NCBI RefSeq assembly: GCF_024372725.1
Contig: NZ_VOUA01000029.1
Coordinates: 1-52,610, forward strand
Source of the DNA: Methanosarcina sp. KYL-1
GTDB taxonomy: Archaea; Halobacteriota; Methanosarcinia; Methanosarcinales; Methanosarcinaceae
DNA length: 52,610 bases
Direction: 5' to 3'
The translations under genes and the position numbers were made by a program. Position 1 is the first letter of the stretch, and every line of letters starts with the position of its first letter. Positions 25,949 to 35,680 of this stretch are shown piece after piece. The notes beneath the pieces are model-generated. The model was not told where the DNA came from, did no database searches, and saw nothing but the letters and a program-made list of their open reading frames with translations.

Positions 25949-26859
25949 TTGTAATTCCCGCTTATAACGAAGAAGAAAGCGTCGTTCCCTGCTACGGGGA
26001 AATTAAAAAAGCCCTTGACCCTCTCGGCAAAATCTATGAAATCATTTTTGTGGATGACGGTTCTACGGATTTAACTTTTGAAAAGCTTACCGAACTGAGC
26101 AAAACCGACAGCCTGTTAAGAGTCCTTAAATTAAGGAAAAATTTCGGACAGAGCGCTGCATTAAGAGCCGGTTTCGACCATGCTAAAGGCAGGTATATTG
26201 TTACCCTTGATGCGGACTTACAGAATGATCCCGGAGACATCCCTGCCCTCCTCCGGAAGCTGGAAACAGAAGACCTTGATGTAGTCTGCGGCTGGCGTTA
26301 TTCCCGAAAAGACACATTCTCAAAAAAGATTAACTCTAAATTTGCCAACTGCCTCCGAAAAAAACTTACCAGTGAAAAGGTCCACGACTCAGGCTGTACA
26401 CTCAGGGTCTACAAAAAAGAGTGTGTAAAGGACCTCGAACTCTACGGGGAACTTCACCGCTATATCCCTGCAATGCTCGGCTGGAAAGGCTACAGGGTAG
26501 GGGAAATCAAGAGCAACCACAGGGAAAGGAAATACGGGACCAGCAAATACGGGTGGAAACGGCTGTTCAGAGGTTTTTTGGACCTGCTCGTCATTACCTT
26601 CTGGGAGAGGTATTCTGTGCGGCCTATTCATGTTTTTGGGGGTACGGGTCTGATTTTTGGTTTTGTGGGATTTGCAATATCCATGTACCTTGGGGTTATG
26701 AGATTGGTTTATGGAGTCAGCTTGAGTGATAGACCTCTGTTTCTTGTCGGAATCTTCCTGATCATTGTCGGCGTACAGTTTCTGGCAACAGGGATTCTTG
26801 CGGATATCCTGCTGAAGATCTATTACGGGCAGAACGGAAGGAAGAACTACTTGATTTAA
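25930..26859 (+). CDS. GT2 glycosyltransferase, polyprenyl-phosphate sugar synthase type
   Basis: 309 residues. GT-A fold GT2 with SVVIPAYNEEESV at the start, VDDGSTDLT, LDADLQNDP (DxD metal site) and a C-terminal pair of membrane helices (about 230-255 and 265-295). This layout is that of DPMS/GtrB/ArnC-like enzymes, which put a sugar on dolichyl or undecaprenyl phosphate at the cytoplasmic face. The start at 25930 lies inside the duplicated epimerase tail, overlapping its ancestral stop codon (TTGTAA), so the two genes were originally overlapped. The lipid-linked sugar could feed the GT-C enzymes encoded further along. Confidence 0.85.
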   Translation: MDVELSVVIPAYNEEESVVPCYGEIKKALDPLGKIYEIIFVDDGSTDLTFEKLTELSKTDSLLRVLKLRKNFGQSAALRAGFDHAKGRYIVTLDADLQNDPGDIPALLRKLETEDLDVVCGWRYSRKDTFSKKINSKFANCLRKKLTSEKVHDSGCTLRVYKKECVKDLELYGELHRYIPAMLGWKGYRVGEIKSNHRERKYGTSKYGWKRLFRGFLDLLVITFWERYSVRPIHVFGGTGLIFGFVGFAISMYLGVMRLVYGVSLSDRPLFLVGIFLIIVGVQFLATGILADILLKIYYGQNGRKNYLI

Positions 26860-26920
26860 TGGTGTGTGTTCCCGAATAGTGGAGGAAGTCTCAGATCATA
26901 AAAGGGATATATGTGGTACA

Positions 26921-28045
26921 ATGAAGATATTAATGTTGAATTATGAGTATCCGCCTCTTGGGGGAGGGGCTGCAAACGCCACTTATTATATGCTTAAAGA
27001 ATTTTCCTTAAGAAATGATATTGAAGTGGATCTAATTACGAGTTCGGCAAATTCAAAATTTGAAATCGAAAAGATGGGAGCAAATGTTGTTATCCACAAA
27101 CTTCCGATAAGCAAGAATAAAATTCATTATTGGACACAGAAAGAAATTCTGTCGTATTCCTGGAAAGCATATAGGTATATAAAAAAGCTTAATCTTAAAG
27201 AATATGACCTTGCTCATGCTTTCTTTGGGATTCCTTGTGGAGGAATTGCCTGGGCTTTCAGAAAAAATCTTCCATATATAGTGTCACTGAGAGGTTCTGA
27301 TGTTCCTGGTTTTAACAATAGGTTTTCATTTCAATATGTTTTTTTGAAGCCAATTATTAAAAAAGTATGGAGAGACTCTGGAGCTGTTATTGCAAATAGT
27401 AAAGGGTTAAAAGAATTAGCATTAAAAACTGAAGAGTATGTTGATATTGGGATCATTTTCAATGGGATTACTATTGATCAGTTCTTTCCAAAAGTAGATT
27501 CTCAAAATGAGCACTTCACAGTTTTAACGGTAGCTAGATTGATTGAGAGAAAAAGGATTGAGGACCTTATAAAAGCTGTTAGTCTTCTTGTTAAAGACAA
27601 TATTACAAATATAAAGGTAAAAATTATTGGTGACGGAAATATGAGGGGACAATTAGAATCTCTCGCTCAAAATTTGAACGTTTCTGAATATATCGAATTT
27701 TTAGGATATATCCCTCATGAAAAATTGCCTTCCTATTATTCATCAAGTGATTTATTCGTTCTGCCGTCCAAAAATGAAGGAATGTCAAATACTATTTTGG
27801 AAGCAATGGCTTCAGGTTTGCCGATAATTACAACTAATACTGGTGGAACTCAGGAACTGATTAGTGGAAATGGGATTCTGGTGGGCGCAGAGAACCCAAA
27901 ATCAATCAAAGAAGCCTTGAACAAATATTTTGATAACCACGAGTTGTTAAGGGAACATGGACAAAAATCCCGGGAAATCGCAGAAAATATGAGTTGGGGA
28001 AAAGTTGCCCAGGATTATTACAAAGCATATCAGGCGATTCAATGA
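26921..28045 (+). CDS. GT4 glycosyltransferase
   Basis: 374 residues from ATG 26921 (MKILMLNYEYPPLGGG, the standard glycine-rich GT4 start). The frame is open back to 26864, but those 19 residues are not family-like. Two Rossmann domains (GT-B); the E-x7-E site is NEGMSNTILEAMASGLP. It adds a sugar from a nucleotide donor to the growing lipid-linked glycan. It begins the AT-rich stretch, with weaker codon bias than the genes before it. Its stop overlaps the next start (ATGA). Confidence 0.85.
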   Translation: MKILMLNYEYPPLGGGAANATYYMLKEFSLRNDIEVDLITSSANSKFEIEKMGANVVIHKLPISKNKIHYWTQKEILSYSWKAYRYIKKLNLKEYDLAHAFFGIPCGGIAWAFRKNLPYIVSLRGSDVPGFNNRFSFQYVFLKPIIKKVWRDSGAVIANSKGLKELALKTEEYVDIGIIFNGITIDQFFPKVDSQNEHFTVLTVARLIERKRIEDLIKAVSLLVKDNITNIKVKIIGDGNMRGQLESLAQNLNVSEYIEFLGYIPHEKLPSYYSSSDLFVLPSKNEGMSNTILEAMASGLPIITTNTGGTQELISGNGILVGAENPKSIKEALNKYFDNHELLREHGQKSREIAENMSWGKVAQDYYKAYQAIQ

Positions 28046-29391
28046 ACTGGAGAAAACCGTTGATCTATACTCTATTATATCTTACAGGAAGCAAGATCCC
28101 TAATATATTGACAGAAATTGGATATGTAGATGGATTATCTGCAGAGAAAATAAAAGAATACCAAAATGAAAAACTGAAAAATTTATTGATACATGCATAT
28201 CAGAATGTGCCTTATTATCATAAAGTTCTCCCTGAAGCAAAGGTGATAATAAATGGCGAAGTCCATCTAGAGAATTTTGAGAATATGCCCCTGCTCACAA
28301 AGGATATAATTAGAAAAGAAAGAGAAAATCTCTATTCGCACGATTATGCAAAAAGAAAACACTACAAAAACACTTCTGGGGGTTCTACGGGAGAACCAGT
28401 TACGTTCCTTCAGGACAAACAATACGATGAATGGAATATTTCAACAAAGATTCATGTAAATAAATATCTAGGTAAGGATCTAGGGAATCGAGAAATAAAG
28501 TTCTGGGGCTCAAGTCGGGATGTAATTGAAGGTACATTGGCTTATAAGGAGAAAATAATAAATTATCTATATAACAGAAAATTTTTCAATTCATACAATC
28601 TTAATAAGGAAAATGTTGAAAAACTTGTTTATTTAAATAATAAATTCAGACCTGATGCATACTGGAGTTATGCTGATTCTGCGCTTGAATTTTCAAAGAT
28701 AGTTCTTGATAAAAATATTGAATTTCATCCCCCTAAATTAATGATAACAACTATTAATCCATTAAATGATACTGAGAGAAATATTATCGAAAATACATTC
28801 AAATGTCCTGTGTATGATGAATACGGTTCAAGAGAAGTTGGGTGGATTGCGTGCCAGTGCAAGGCTAAGGGCGATCTTCATACATTTCCATGGTTTAATT
28901 ATGTAGAAGTTCTGGATCAAAAGAATAACATTGTCGGAGCAGAGGATGAAGGCAGGATCATCGTAACTTCTTTAGAGAATTACTCTATGCCCTTAATCCG
29001 TTATGACATTGGTGATGTGGTTGTTTCTGGTGGGTATTCAAAATGCAGCTGTGGGAGATACGTATTTTCTTTGAAAGAAATACACGGTAGAACGCTGGGC
29101 TATTTCAAAAAAAGAGATGGTTCTCTAGTTCATTCTCATTTTATAGTTGAGCGCCTCTTCTTCAAGGATTGGATACGGAGATTCCAAGTAATTCAGGAAG
29201 ATTTCGAGGATATTCTCATAAGGGTCGAAAAATATAAAGAGCCAAAAAATGAAGATTTTGCTGAAATCTCAAATAAAGTAAAAATAATCATGGGTGAAAA
29301 CTGTCTTGTAAGGTTTGAATTTGTGGACAATATAAAGCCGACTGAGAGTGGGAAATATCTTTATACCATCTGTAAAGTTGCGGATTGTTAA
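28042..29391 (+). CDS. CapK-like adenylate-forming enzyme (phenylacetate-CoA ligase fold)
   Basis: 449 residues from ATG 28042, which overlaps the upstream stop; the open extension to 27994 lies in the previous gene. Adenylate-forming signature TSGGSTGEPVTF near 115, YDEYGSREVGW near 275, then MPLIRYDIGD and CSCGRYV, and a small C-terminal domain. It resembles CapK proteins in bacterial capsule clusters, which look like phenylacetate-CoA ligases but have no proven reaction; they may activate a carboxylic acid for attachment to an amino sugar or surface glycan. The conserved location inside glycosyltransferase operons supports a glycan-decorating role. Confidence 0.8.
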   Translation: MNWRKPLIYTLLYLTGSKIPNILTEIGYVDGLSAEKIKEYQNEKLKNLLIHAYQNVPYYHKVLPEAKVIINGEVHLENFENMPLLTKDIIRKERENLYSHDYAKRKHYKNTSGGSTGEPVTFLQDKQYDEWNISTKIHVNKYLGKDLGNREIKFWGSSRDVIEGTLAYKEKIINYLYNRKFFNSYNLNKENVEKLVYLNNKFRPDAYWSYADSALEFSKIVLDKNIEFHPPKLMITTINPLNDTERNIIENTFKCPVYDEYGSREVGWIACQCKAKGDLHTFPWFNYVEVLDQKNNIVGAEDEGRIIVTSLENYSMPLIRYDIGDVVVSGGYSKCSCGRYVFSLKEIHGRTLGYFKKRDGSLVHSHFIVERLFFKDWIRRFQVIQEDFEDILIRVEKYKEPKNEDFAEISNKVKIIMGENCLVRFEFVDNIKPTESGKYLYTICKVADC

Positions 29392-29428
29392 TATTTGATT
29401 GTGCAATATAGTATGGTGGTAGATCTGG

Positions 29429-30511
29429 ATGAATATCCTACATGTTATTGATAAAATGGGTCTTGGTGGAGCACAAAAGGTTGTAGAGGGAATTGTAGGA
29501 TACTATGATAGTCAGGACTATGTCTATTGTTATGCATTAAGAGAAAACTCCTTTTCAAGCAATTATAAAAAAATAATAACCAGAAACACGAATAGTAAAT
29601 ATGATTTAATGTCAATTCATGAACTTAAATCTATTATTAAAAAAAATAATATTCAAATATTACACTGCCATCTTTTGAAGTCTTTTTTTATAGGGTATGT
29701 GGTAAAAAAATTATATTTTAAAGATATTAAACTAATATTCCATGAACATGGGAAAATCTTTAGGAATCAGAGTTATTATAATTTTTTTTTAAATTATGTT
29801 CAAGGGGATGTAGATCTATTTATTGGTGTGTCCAGAGCAACTAAATATAAACTTATAAATTATGCAAAAATACCTCGGGAAAAGATAAAAGTACTGTATA
29901 ATTTTGTAGATTTAGAAAACTTAAATCTACAATTTTTGGATGAATATGAGAGTGATAAAACAGTATCTTATAGAAATGAGAGCGGTTTTATCATAGGGTT
30001 TGCGGGTCGGTTGGACAGTATAAAGGGGTGTGAATACTTAATCAAGGCAGTTTCTTATCTTTTAATTCCAAATGTTAAATTGTTAATTGCAGGTGAAGGA
30101 AAAGAAAAAAAGAAATTAATGGAATTAGCTGAACATTTGCAAGTTAATAAAAATATAATCTTCTTAGGCTATGTAAAACAAATGTTGAATTTTTACAAAA
30201 AAATCGATGTCTTAGTTGTCCCTTCTGAATTTGAATCTTTTGGTATAGCAGTCATTGAAGCTCAAGCTTGTGGCGTTCCTGTAATTGCCAGTGATGTTGA
30301 GTCCTTGAATGAAATTATTAAGAATGGAGATGACGGATTATTATTTGAGTTTGGAAATGCAAAGGATTTAGCAAAAAATATAGACTTAATTTATACAAAT
30401 CATCACCTGAAAAATACATTGAGAATTCATGGTATTAACAATGCCCAAAAGTATTCACGAAGATACTACATCTCTACATTGGAGGATATATACCAAAGTT
30501 TATTTAACTAA
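29429..30511 (+). CDS. GT4 glycosyltransferase
   Basis: 360 residues starting MNILHVIDKMGLGGAQK, the typical GT4 glycine-rich loop. The C-terminal donor site includes GFAGRLDSIKGCEYLI and the E-x7-E motif in EFESFGIAVIEAQACGVP. It probably extends the surface glycan next to the other transferases. Very AT-rich, like its neighbours; 37 bp after the CapK-like gene. Confidence 0.87.
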   Translation: MNILHVIDKMGLGGAQKVVEGIVGYYDSQDYVYCYALRENSFSSNYKKIITRNTNSKYDLMSIHELKSIIKKNNIQILHCHLLKSFFIGYVVKKLYFKDIKLIFHEHGKIFRNQSYYNFFLNYVQGDVDLFIGVSRATKYKLINYAKIPREKIKVLYNFVDLENLNLQFLDEYESDKTVSYRNESGFIIGFAGRLDSIKGCEYLIKAVSYLLIPNVKLLIAGEGKEKKKLMELAEHLQVNKNIIFLGYVKQMLNFYKKIDVLVVPSEFESFGIAVIEAQACGVPVIASDVESLNEIIKNGDDGLLFEFGNAKDLAKNIDLIYTNHHLKNTLRIHGINNAQKYSRRYYISTLEDIYQSLFN

Positions 30512-30577
30512 TATAAATGGAGTTTTATATATCTTTAAGTATTGACATTTGAGTAACTTGTTATATTTGGGGCATCA

Positions 30578-31351
30578 GTGGTTTTTATGGTGGAATCTGA
30601 CTTAGTAGAAGATTATCGAAATTCGCATATATCTGATGAGATCAGCCATGATTATGAATACAAGATATACTCTAAAAATAGTTACGATTCAATAATTTGG
30701 AATTTTGAGAAAAAAATCCTTGCAAAATATTTCTATTTATTAAAGGATCAAAATGGAATTATTGATTATATGGATTTCGCTTGTGGTACTGGGAGAATCA
30801 TCTCATATATAGAAAGTTTGTCAGCTATTAATGAAAATCTAGTTGGGGTGGATGTTTCAGATTCAATGTTAAAGATTGCAGAATCAAAACTCACTCACTC
30901 AAAATTAATTAATGCAGATTTGACTGTGGATGATGTATTGGAAATGCAAAAATTTGATTTAATCACATCTTTCCGCTTTGTGTTAAATGCACAGCCTGAG
31001 TTGAGAGATCTGGCGATAAAGCTGATCCATGATAAACTAAAAAACAATCACAGTTTCCTCATATTTAACGTTCACGGAAATAAATATAGTTATAGGTTGA
31101 TCACTTATGTTATAGCTAGGTCACTGTGGGGGAGGAGGCTCAATCATTTGTCCTACTGGGAAACTGAAAAAATTGTGGAAAAATACAATTTGAAAATTGT
31201 TTCTTTTTATGGGATAGGTTTTGTACCTAAGGTTCTGTATAGGTTTTTTCCTTCAGGGATACTTTGTCATGTCGATAGTTTATTACAAAGGATTCCTTTT
31301 ATTAAATACCTAGCATATGATCTGGTGTTTATATGTCAAAAACAGAATTAA
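30578..31351 (+). CDS. Class I SAM-dependent methyltransferase
   Basis: 257 residues. SAM-binding motif I is MDFACGTGRIISYI near 65, the acidic motif II GVDVSDSMLKIAESKL, then INADLT. The C-terminal part is hydrophobic (VPKVLYRFFPSGIL). Likely O-methylates a sugar of the glycan, as cluster methyltransferases often cap chains. The GTG at 30578 has GGGG six bases upstream; an ATG at 30587 is an alternative start. The end overlaps the next gene by 19 bases. Confidence 0.75.
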   Translation: MVFMVESDLVEDYRNSHISDEISHDYEYKIYSKNSYDSIIWNFEKKILAKYFYLLKDQNGIIDYMDFACGTGRIISYIESLSAINENLVGVDVSDSMLKIAESKLTHSKLINADLTVDDVLEMQKFDLITSFRFVLNAQPELRDLAIKLIHDKLKNNHSFLIFNVHGNKYSYRLITYVIARSLWGRRLNHLSYWETEKIVEKYNLKIVSFYGIGFVPKVLYRFFPSGILCHVDSLLQRIPFIKYLAYDLVFICQKQN

Positions 31352-32238
31352 CTACTTCTAAATATATATGTTTAAGGGGTGGGAAATATTTAGTAAGAAA
31401 CGATTATAATGCTTTTTCCATATTTTACAATTATTTCTTAGACACCCCTCATGTAAAAAGTACCATGATTAAAAAATTATTTACTATTTTGAGGTCATTA
31501 TTTTTAAAAATCATAAAAATGTACTTTACATTAAGACTTAACCGTTATATTAAATGTGTCTGTAATAATTCCAATTATTTAATTTGTAGAAAAGGTACTG
31601 GGAACTATAGTAATATCATCTTTCTGTGCGAAGAAAATCATAATCTCTACATATTGAAAAAGAATAGTAGTTTTGATTTTTTTAAACGAGAACTTAAATT
31701 TCTCGATTTTTATTATTTGGATATGCAAAATTTAGATCTTCAGATCCCGAGGTATTCTATTGAGTCTTACGAAAAAATGATTCTAAGATATGACTTTTTA
31801 CAAAAAGCTTCTTTTATTAGTGAGATAAGGAATGGAAATCTCGATATAATAGATTCATTGAATATATATATTAAAATCTGCAATCAATTGAAACATTTAT
31901 ATAAGGATAAGTTTGCTTATGTTCATGGGGATCTAACTCCTACAAATGTTATTCTTGGTGAGGAGAAAATATTCCTTATTGATTATACTGATTCAGAATA
32001 TTTGCCTACTTTCTATGATTATCTATGCCTTCTTTATAGTATACTAATAGAATACGAAGAAATAAATCTGAATGAATTTTTTCCATATTTAGAAAGCGAT
32101 GGTTACTTATCTTCAATCCTTTGTGAGGTCTTGGATGGACCCTTAAATACTGATATGAAAACAGAATTTCTTAAGTTATATTCTGAAAAAAAATCTCTCA
32201 AACACGGTAATTCAAACACGGTAATTCAAACACGGTGA
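31333..32238 (+). CDS. Protein kinase-like / aminoglycoside phosphotransferase-like protein
   Basis: 301 residues. The catalytic core of a kinase-like fold is seen as YVHGDLTPTNVIL (HGD-x5-N, catalytic Asp and Asn) and FLIDYTDSEY (DFG-equivalent Asp), near 200-225. Upstream, YILKKNSSFDFFKRELKFL offers the Lys and Glu of the N-lobe. This is the pattern of APH and of lipopolysaccharide core kinases (RfaP/KdkA-like), so it may phosphorylate a sugar or lipid of the glycan. The first ~70 residues are basic and unassigned. It overlaps the methyltransferase gene; the last codons are three copies of a 15-bp repeat. Confidence 0.65.
   Translation: MSKTELTTSKYICLRGGKYLVRNDYNAFSIFYNYFLDTPHVKSTMIKKLFTILRSLFLKIIKMYFTLRLNRYIKCVCNNSNYLICRKGTGNYSNIIFLCEENHNLYILKKNSSFDFFKRELKFLDFYYLDMQNLDLQIPRYSIESYEKMILRYDFLQKASFISEIRNGNLDIIDSLNIYIKICNQLKHLYKDKFAYVHGDLTPTNVILGEEKIFLIDYTDSEYLPTFYDYLCLLYSILIEYEEINLNEFFPYLESDGYLSSILCEVLDGPLNTDMKTEFLKLYSEKKSLKHGNSNTVIQTR
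32202..32237. repeat. Short 15-bp repeat at a gene's 3' end
   Basis: AACACGGTAATTCAA recurs, giving three CACGGT cores at 15-base intervals before and at the stop of the kinase-like gene. It encodes the odd C-terminus HGNSNTVIQTR. Confidence 0.8.
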
Positions 32239-32397
32239 TTATTCGTAATCCAGGTTAATATCATAATATATTAGCAATTTCTGATTGCTCTTGTTTAGAA
32301 CCATTCTACTTTAAACATTTATTATATGTGTAGTTTTCAAAAGTGTATATAGCCTCTGACTTACATGTAGAATTTAGTAGGATTCAGGAAGAACACG

Positions 32398-33687
32398 ATG
32401 ATTGATATTCAGAGTATACGTTTTAAAAGAACAGATTTATTTAAAAATAAAATGTTCAAAGAAACAATGTGGAGTTTTGCTACAAAAGGCATGGCGTTCG
32501 GATTATATTTTATGTTGAATATATATCTCGCCAGAAACTTAGGTGTAGAAAAATTTGGCACCTGGTCTTTATTTTTTTCAATACTCTCCATAATACTTCT
32601 AATATCTTATTTTGGTATTAATGCCTCTGCAATGAAATTTATTGCTCAATATAATAATACTGACAAATTATACTCTGTATTAAAAAGTTCCTTCAAAATA
32701 AGAATTGTATTGAGTTTTGGATTCACATTGCTCTTTTTTTTGACTTATAAACCCTTGTTAACCTTCATAGACAGACAAGACTTAGAGTTTCTTTTATTAA
32801 TTTCTACGCCTTTGATTTTTCTTTGTGGTTTAGTAGAATTCTTAAAATCAGTGTTTATTGGATTGCATCGTGTTAAATATAATTTTATAATAACTAGTTT
32901 AGAATATGGTTTAAAATTTGGAATTGTTGTCCTATATACAAATCTTGCAATGAGCTTTACAGGCATTATAAATTCCTATCTTATTGCAACTTTTATTACC
33001 TCGCTATTTGGGATCTTTATCCTATACAATAACTTTTTTTTACATACTTCTAACAAAACAGACTATAATCTTTCGACTGAAATTTTTCGATACGGCATCC
33101 CTTTATTTTTTGTAAGTATTGGATTCCTCGTTGCAACTGAAATAGATACGATAATGTTAGGTCTTTTGTCAACAGATGGAGAAGTTGGAGTTTATGCTGT
33201 TGCGAAACAAATTGTTATAAAAATTCCTCAAATCAGTATGGCCATTGAAATGGGTACAATGCCTATATTTGCTAAATTGAATCAGGATAATAAAAAAAAT
33301 CTCAAAAGAATATTCGATAAGTTAGTGAGAGCAAATGCTGCAGTAATGTTTTTTATTATTATAGGACTCCTGATGTTTTCCGGGATACTCATCCCGCTAA
33401 TTTTTGGACCAGAATATACAGGTTCTATATTACCATTGAGAATATTAACCTTATATCTTGGATGTGTATCTATATGTGTATTTTTTAATTCATTTTTGAA
33501 TTATCAAGGATTAGCAAAGAAAAGAGCAATTAACTTTTCAATAGCTATAGTATTGAATATTATCTTAAATTATCTTTTGATTCCTAGCTATGGAGCCGTA
33601 GGTGCCTCTATTGCTACATCAATATCATATATACCATATTTTGTTTTGAACTGGATTGAAGTTAATAGAGTATGGGCCCATTATTGA
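32398..33687 (+). CDS. Polysaccharide flippase (Wzx-like, MOP superfamily)
   Basis: 429 residues with 12 or more membrane helices. The N-terminal pattern WSFATKGMAFGLYFMLNIYL followed by ARNLGVEKFGTWSLFFS is the usual start of polysaccharide-biosynthesis exporters, and the C-terminal half has PSYGAVGASIATSISY, typical of the family. It would move the lipid-linked glycan across the membrane for AglB or for a surface polymer. It closes the AT-rich plus-strand run; a second flippase lies at 39575. Confidence 0.85.
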   Translation: MIDIQSIRFKRTDLFKNKMFKETMWSFATKGMAFGLYFMLNIYLARNLGVEKFGTWSLFFSILSIILLISYFGINASAMKFIAQYNNTDKLYSVLKSSFKIRIVLSFGFTLLFFLTYKPLLTFIDRQDLEFLLLISTPLIFLCGLVEFLKSVFIGLHRVKYNFIITSLEYGLKFGIVVLYTNLAMSFTGIINSYLIATFITSLFGIFILYNNFFLHTSNKTDYNLSTEIFRYGIPLFFVSIGFLVATEIDTIMLGLLSTDGEVGVYAVAKQIVIKIPQISMAIEMGTMPIFAKLNQDNKKNLKRIFDKLVRANAAVMFFIIIGLLMFSGILIPLIFGPEYTGSILPLRILTLYLGCVSICVFFNSFLNYQGLAKKRAINFSIAIVLNIILNYLLIPSYGAVGASIATSISYIPYFVLNWIEVNRVWAHY

Positions 33688-33856
33688 ATATTTAGACTCT
33701 TCGCCATTATTTGTGGGTAAGACTAAAGTTTCAATTAAGAAGTATTTGCTTTTGTGAGTTACATCCAGAGTAGCGAAGAGCCAAAAAATATAATGTTTTT
33801 CGTGAGATGTCTTTATAAATTCATTCGTGGATTAGATTGTAAGTTGTTTATATACA

Positions 33857-35680
33857 CTATTCTGTGGTATTTCCAGGAACTGCATTAAAAAGTAATACTT
33901 TGCTGTATCCATCAGGAGATTCATAAACAACCTTATCCATATTTTTTTCCAAAAATTGAAGAAAATCTTCCCTTACATGAACGGTATACAATACGTGAAT
34001 ACTTGCTCCATTTACAAGCAACCATACTTTTTTATCTTTGTTGGATTCAATTATTTCATAAATGTCGTCTGCTTTATTTATTAAAAGTGATCCGTCATCA
34101 GTGTATATAAAATTTCCATTATCAAAAATTGAGTACGTATTCCATCTATCATTTTGATTTAATGTGTAATTGGGTGTTCTCCCTAAATAAAAATATGGAG
34201 CTTCCATAACAGAGATTAAAATATCCTCATTGTTTATTTTTTCCGTAATATATTTAGAAGTAGTTTTGTAGTCGGCTCTGTACGCTGCTACATTAGTAGT
34301 CCTGAACGGATCGTTTGTTATGTCATCACCATAATCAAGTGTTAATATCTCATAAAATGAAGGTTGGATTGAAAATACAAGAATGATTACAATGGATAAA
34401 CTAAGAAACTTTACATAAACCTCGTTTTTAAACAGGATTCTTAGAATTATATATATGCTCGACATAGACAATATTACGAAGAGGCCATCTAAAAACAAGT
34501 ACGTTCGTGGACCTATTACATTCCTGTTTGCGATTTCAAAACCAATAACCGATAGAATGAAAACTAAAGACATATATTCAAAATATGAACATTTTTCCTT
34601 ATTTGATCGGATTATTGGCATTAGTGCGGGAACTATACAAAGAATCGCAAAAAGGGGAAAAAGATAGTATTTTGCTGAAAATTCAAAAAAAGACCATTCT
34701 GGAATTTTAATTAACGGATATGATTTAGGAGCAAGTGTGGGTAAAAGCTGATATGCGAATGTATAATGAACACTAAGAAATTTGTTAAATAAATTGCCAG
34801 AGAGGCAAAAATAGGTTGTTAAACCCAATAAGAAAAAATTGACAGCATTTTTCCTGAGAACAGGCATCTTTTCTTTAGACCTTAGAATGATAAAAAATTC
34901 ATATACAAAATAAGTACCTAGAACGAATATAAATGAGCTTCCAAGCTGAACAGTATGAACCATTATGATACATATCACTAAGGAGGCAATCTTATATTTT
35001 AGATCATTCTTAATAAATCCTTCATATACTGTATAGATTGAGAGCATGTACAAAAAAGAATTCATAATATAAAATCTTGCAAATCTTGAATATTCAAGAT
35101 TATAGGGAGAAAAAGTTAAAAATAGAAGGACCAGTAAACCTACAAATTTGTTCACTTTCCTACCATAATAAAAAGACAGAAATATGATTCCCATACCAAA
35201 AATCACACTTGGAAAACGAAGCCAAAATTCATTCATGTCATAAATAAATGAAAAAACAGCGACAATATAATGGTACGCTACTCCTCTCCAATAGTAATTA
35301 AGTTCAGAGGGATATAGTGGAGCTCCCTCTTCCAAAATTCTTCTAATGACCATCCCTGTGATTCTTTCGTCCCACCAGAGGGAAAGGTCTCCTAACCGAT
35401 AAATTCTCAAAATAAATGAAATAGTTAACAATATAAGTACGGAGGAGCTATACCACCATCCGTCCTTATAACCCCATTTAAGCAAATTGCTCAAAAAAGG
35501 GATCTTACCAATCTTTGGAAATTTTTCATTGAATTCTTTAGTTCTATTCGACTCTTCTGTTTTTTCGACATCATTATTCTCTAGAGTGGATAATCTACTT
35601 AAGTCATCTCGGTATAGGTATAAGGTCAATATTCCAATAAAAGTAGTGATAAAAATGAATTGAGTTGACACATCAGACAC
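33857..35680 (-). CDS. GT-C membrane glycosyltransferase (GT39/ArnT-like)
   Basis: 607 residues. A membrane helix and charged linker come first, then SLWWDERITG near 100, the acidic pair of GT39/PMT-type enzymes, and about ten further membrane helices. A soluble domain from about 455 ends at the C-terminus. Such enzymes take a sugar from a polyprenyl-phosphate carrier and add it to a protein or glycan outside the membrane; donors could come from the GT2 enzymes in this locus. The first ~80 residues resemble those of the 648-residue protein at 36313 (helix, Asp/Glu/Lys linker, KIP-I/F-x-x-L), so the two are paralogues. Convergent with the flippase. Confidence 0.8.
   Translation of the reverse strand: MSDVSTQFIFITTFIGILTLYLYRDDLSRLSTLENNDVEKTEESNRTKEFNEKFPKIGKIPFLSNLLKWGYKDGWWYSSSVLILLTISFILRIYRLGDLSLWWDERITGMVIRRILEEGAPLYPSELNYYWRGVAYHYIVAVFSFIYDMNEFWLRFPSVIFGMGIIFLSFYYGRKVNKFVGLLVLLFLTFSPYNLEYSRFARFYIMNSFLYMLSIYTVYEGFIKNDLKYKIASLVICIIMVHTVQLGSSFIFVLGTYFVYEFFIILRSKEKMPVLRKNAVNFFLLGLTTYFCLSGNLFNKFLSVHYTFAYQLLPTLAPKSYPLIKIPEWSFFEFSAKYYLFPLFAILCIVPALMPIIRSNKEKCSYFEYMSLVFILSVIGFEIANRNVIGPRTYLFLDGLFVILSMSSIYIILRILFKNEVYVKFLSLSIVIILVFSIQPSFYEILTLDYGDDITNDPFRTTNVAAYRADYKTTSKYITEKINNEDILISVMEAPYFYLGRTPNYTLNQNDRWNTYSIFDNGNFIYTDDGSLLINKADDIYEIIESNKDKKVWLLVNGASIHVLYTVHVREDFLQFLEKNMDKVVYESPDGYSKVLLFNAVPGNTTE

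Noticed and set aside
33698-33781. Inverted repeat CTCTTCGC/GCGAAGAG in a convergent spacer, as a possible mobile element
   Set aside because: Only 8 bp of pairing with a 66-bp gap and no further similarity; too weak.
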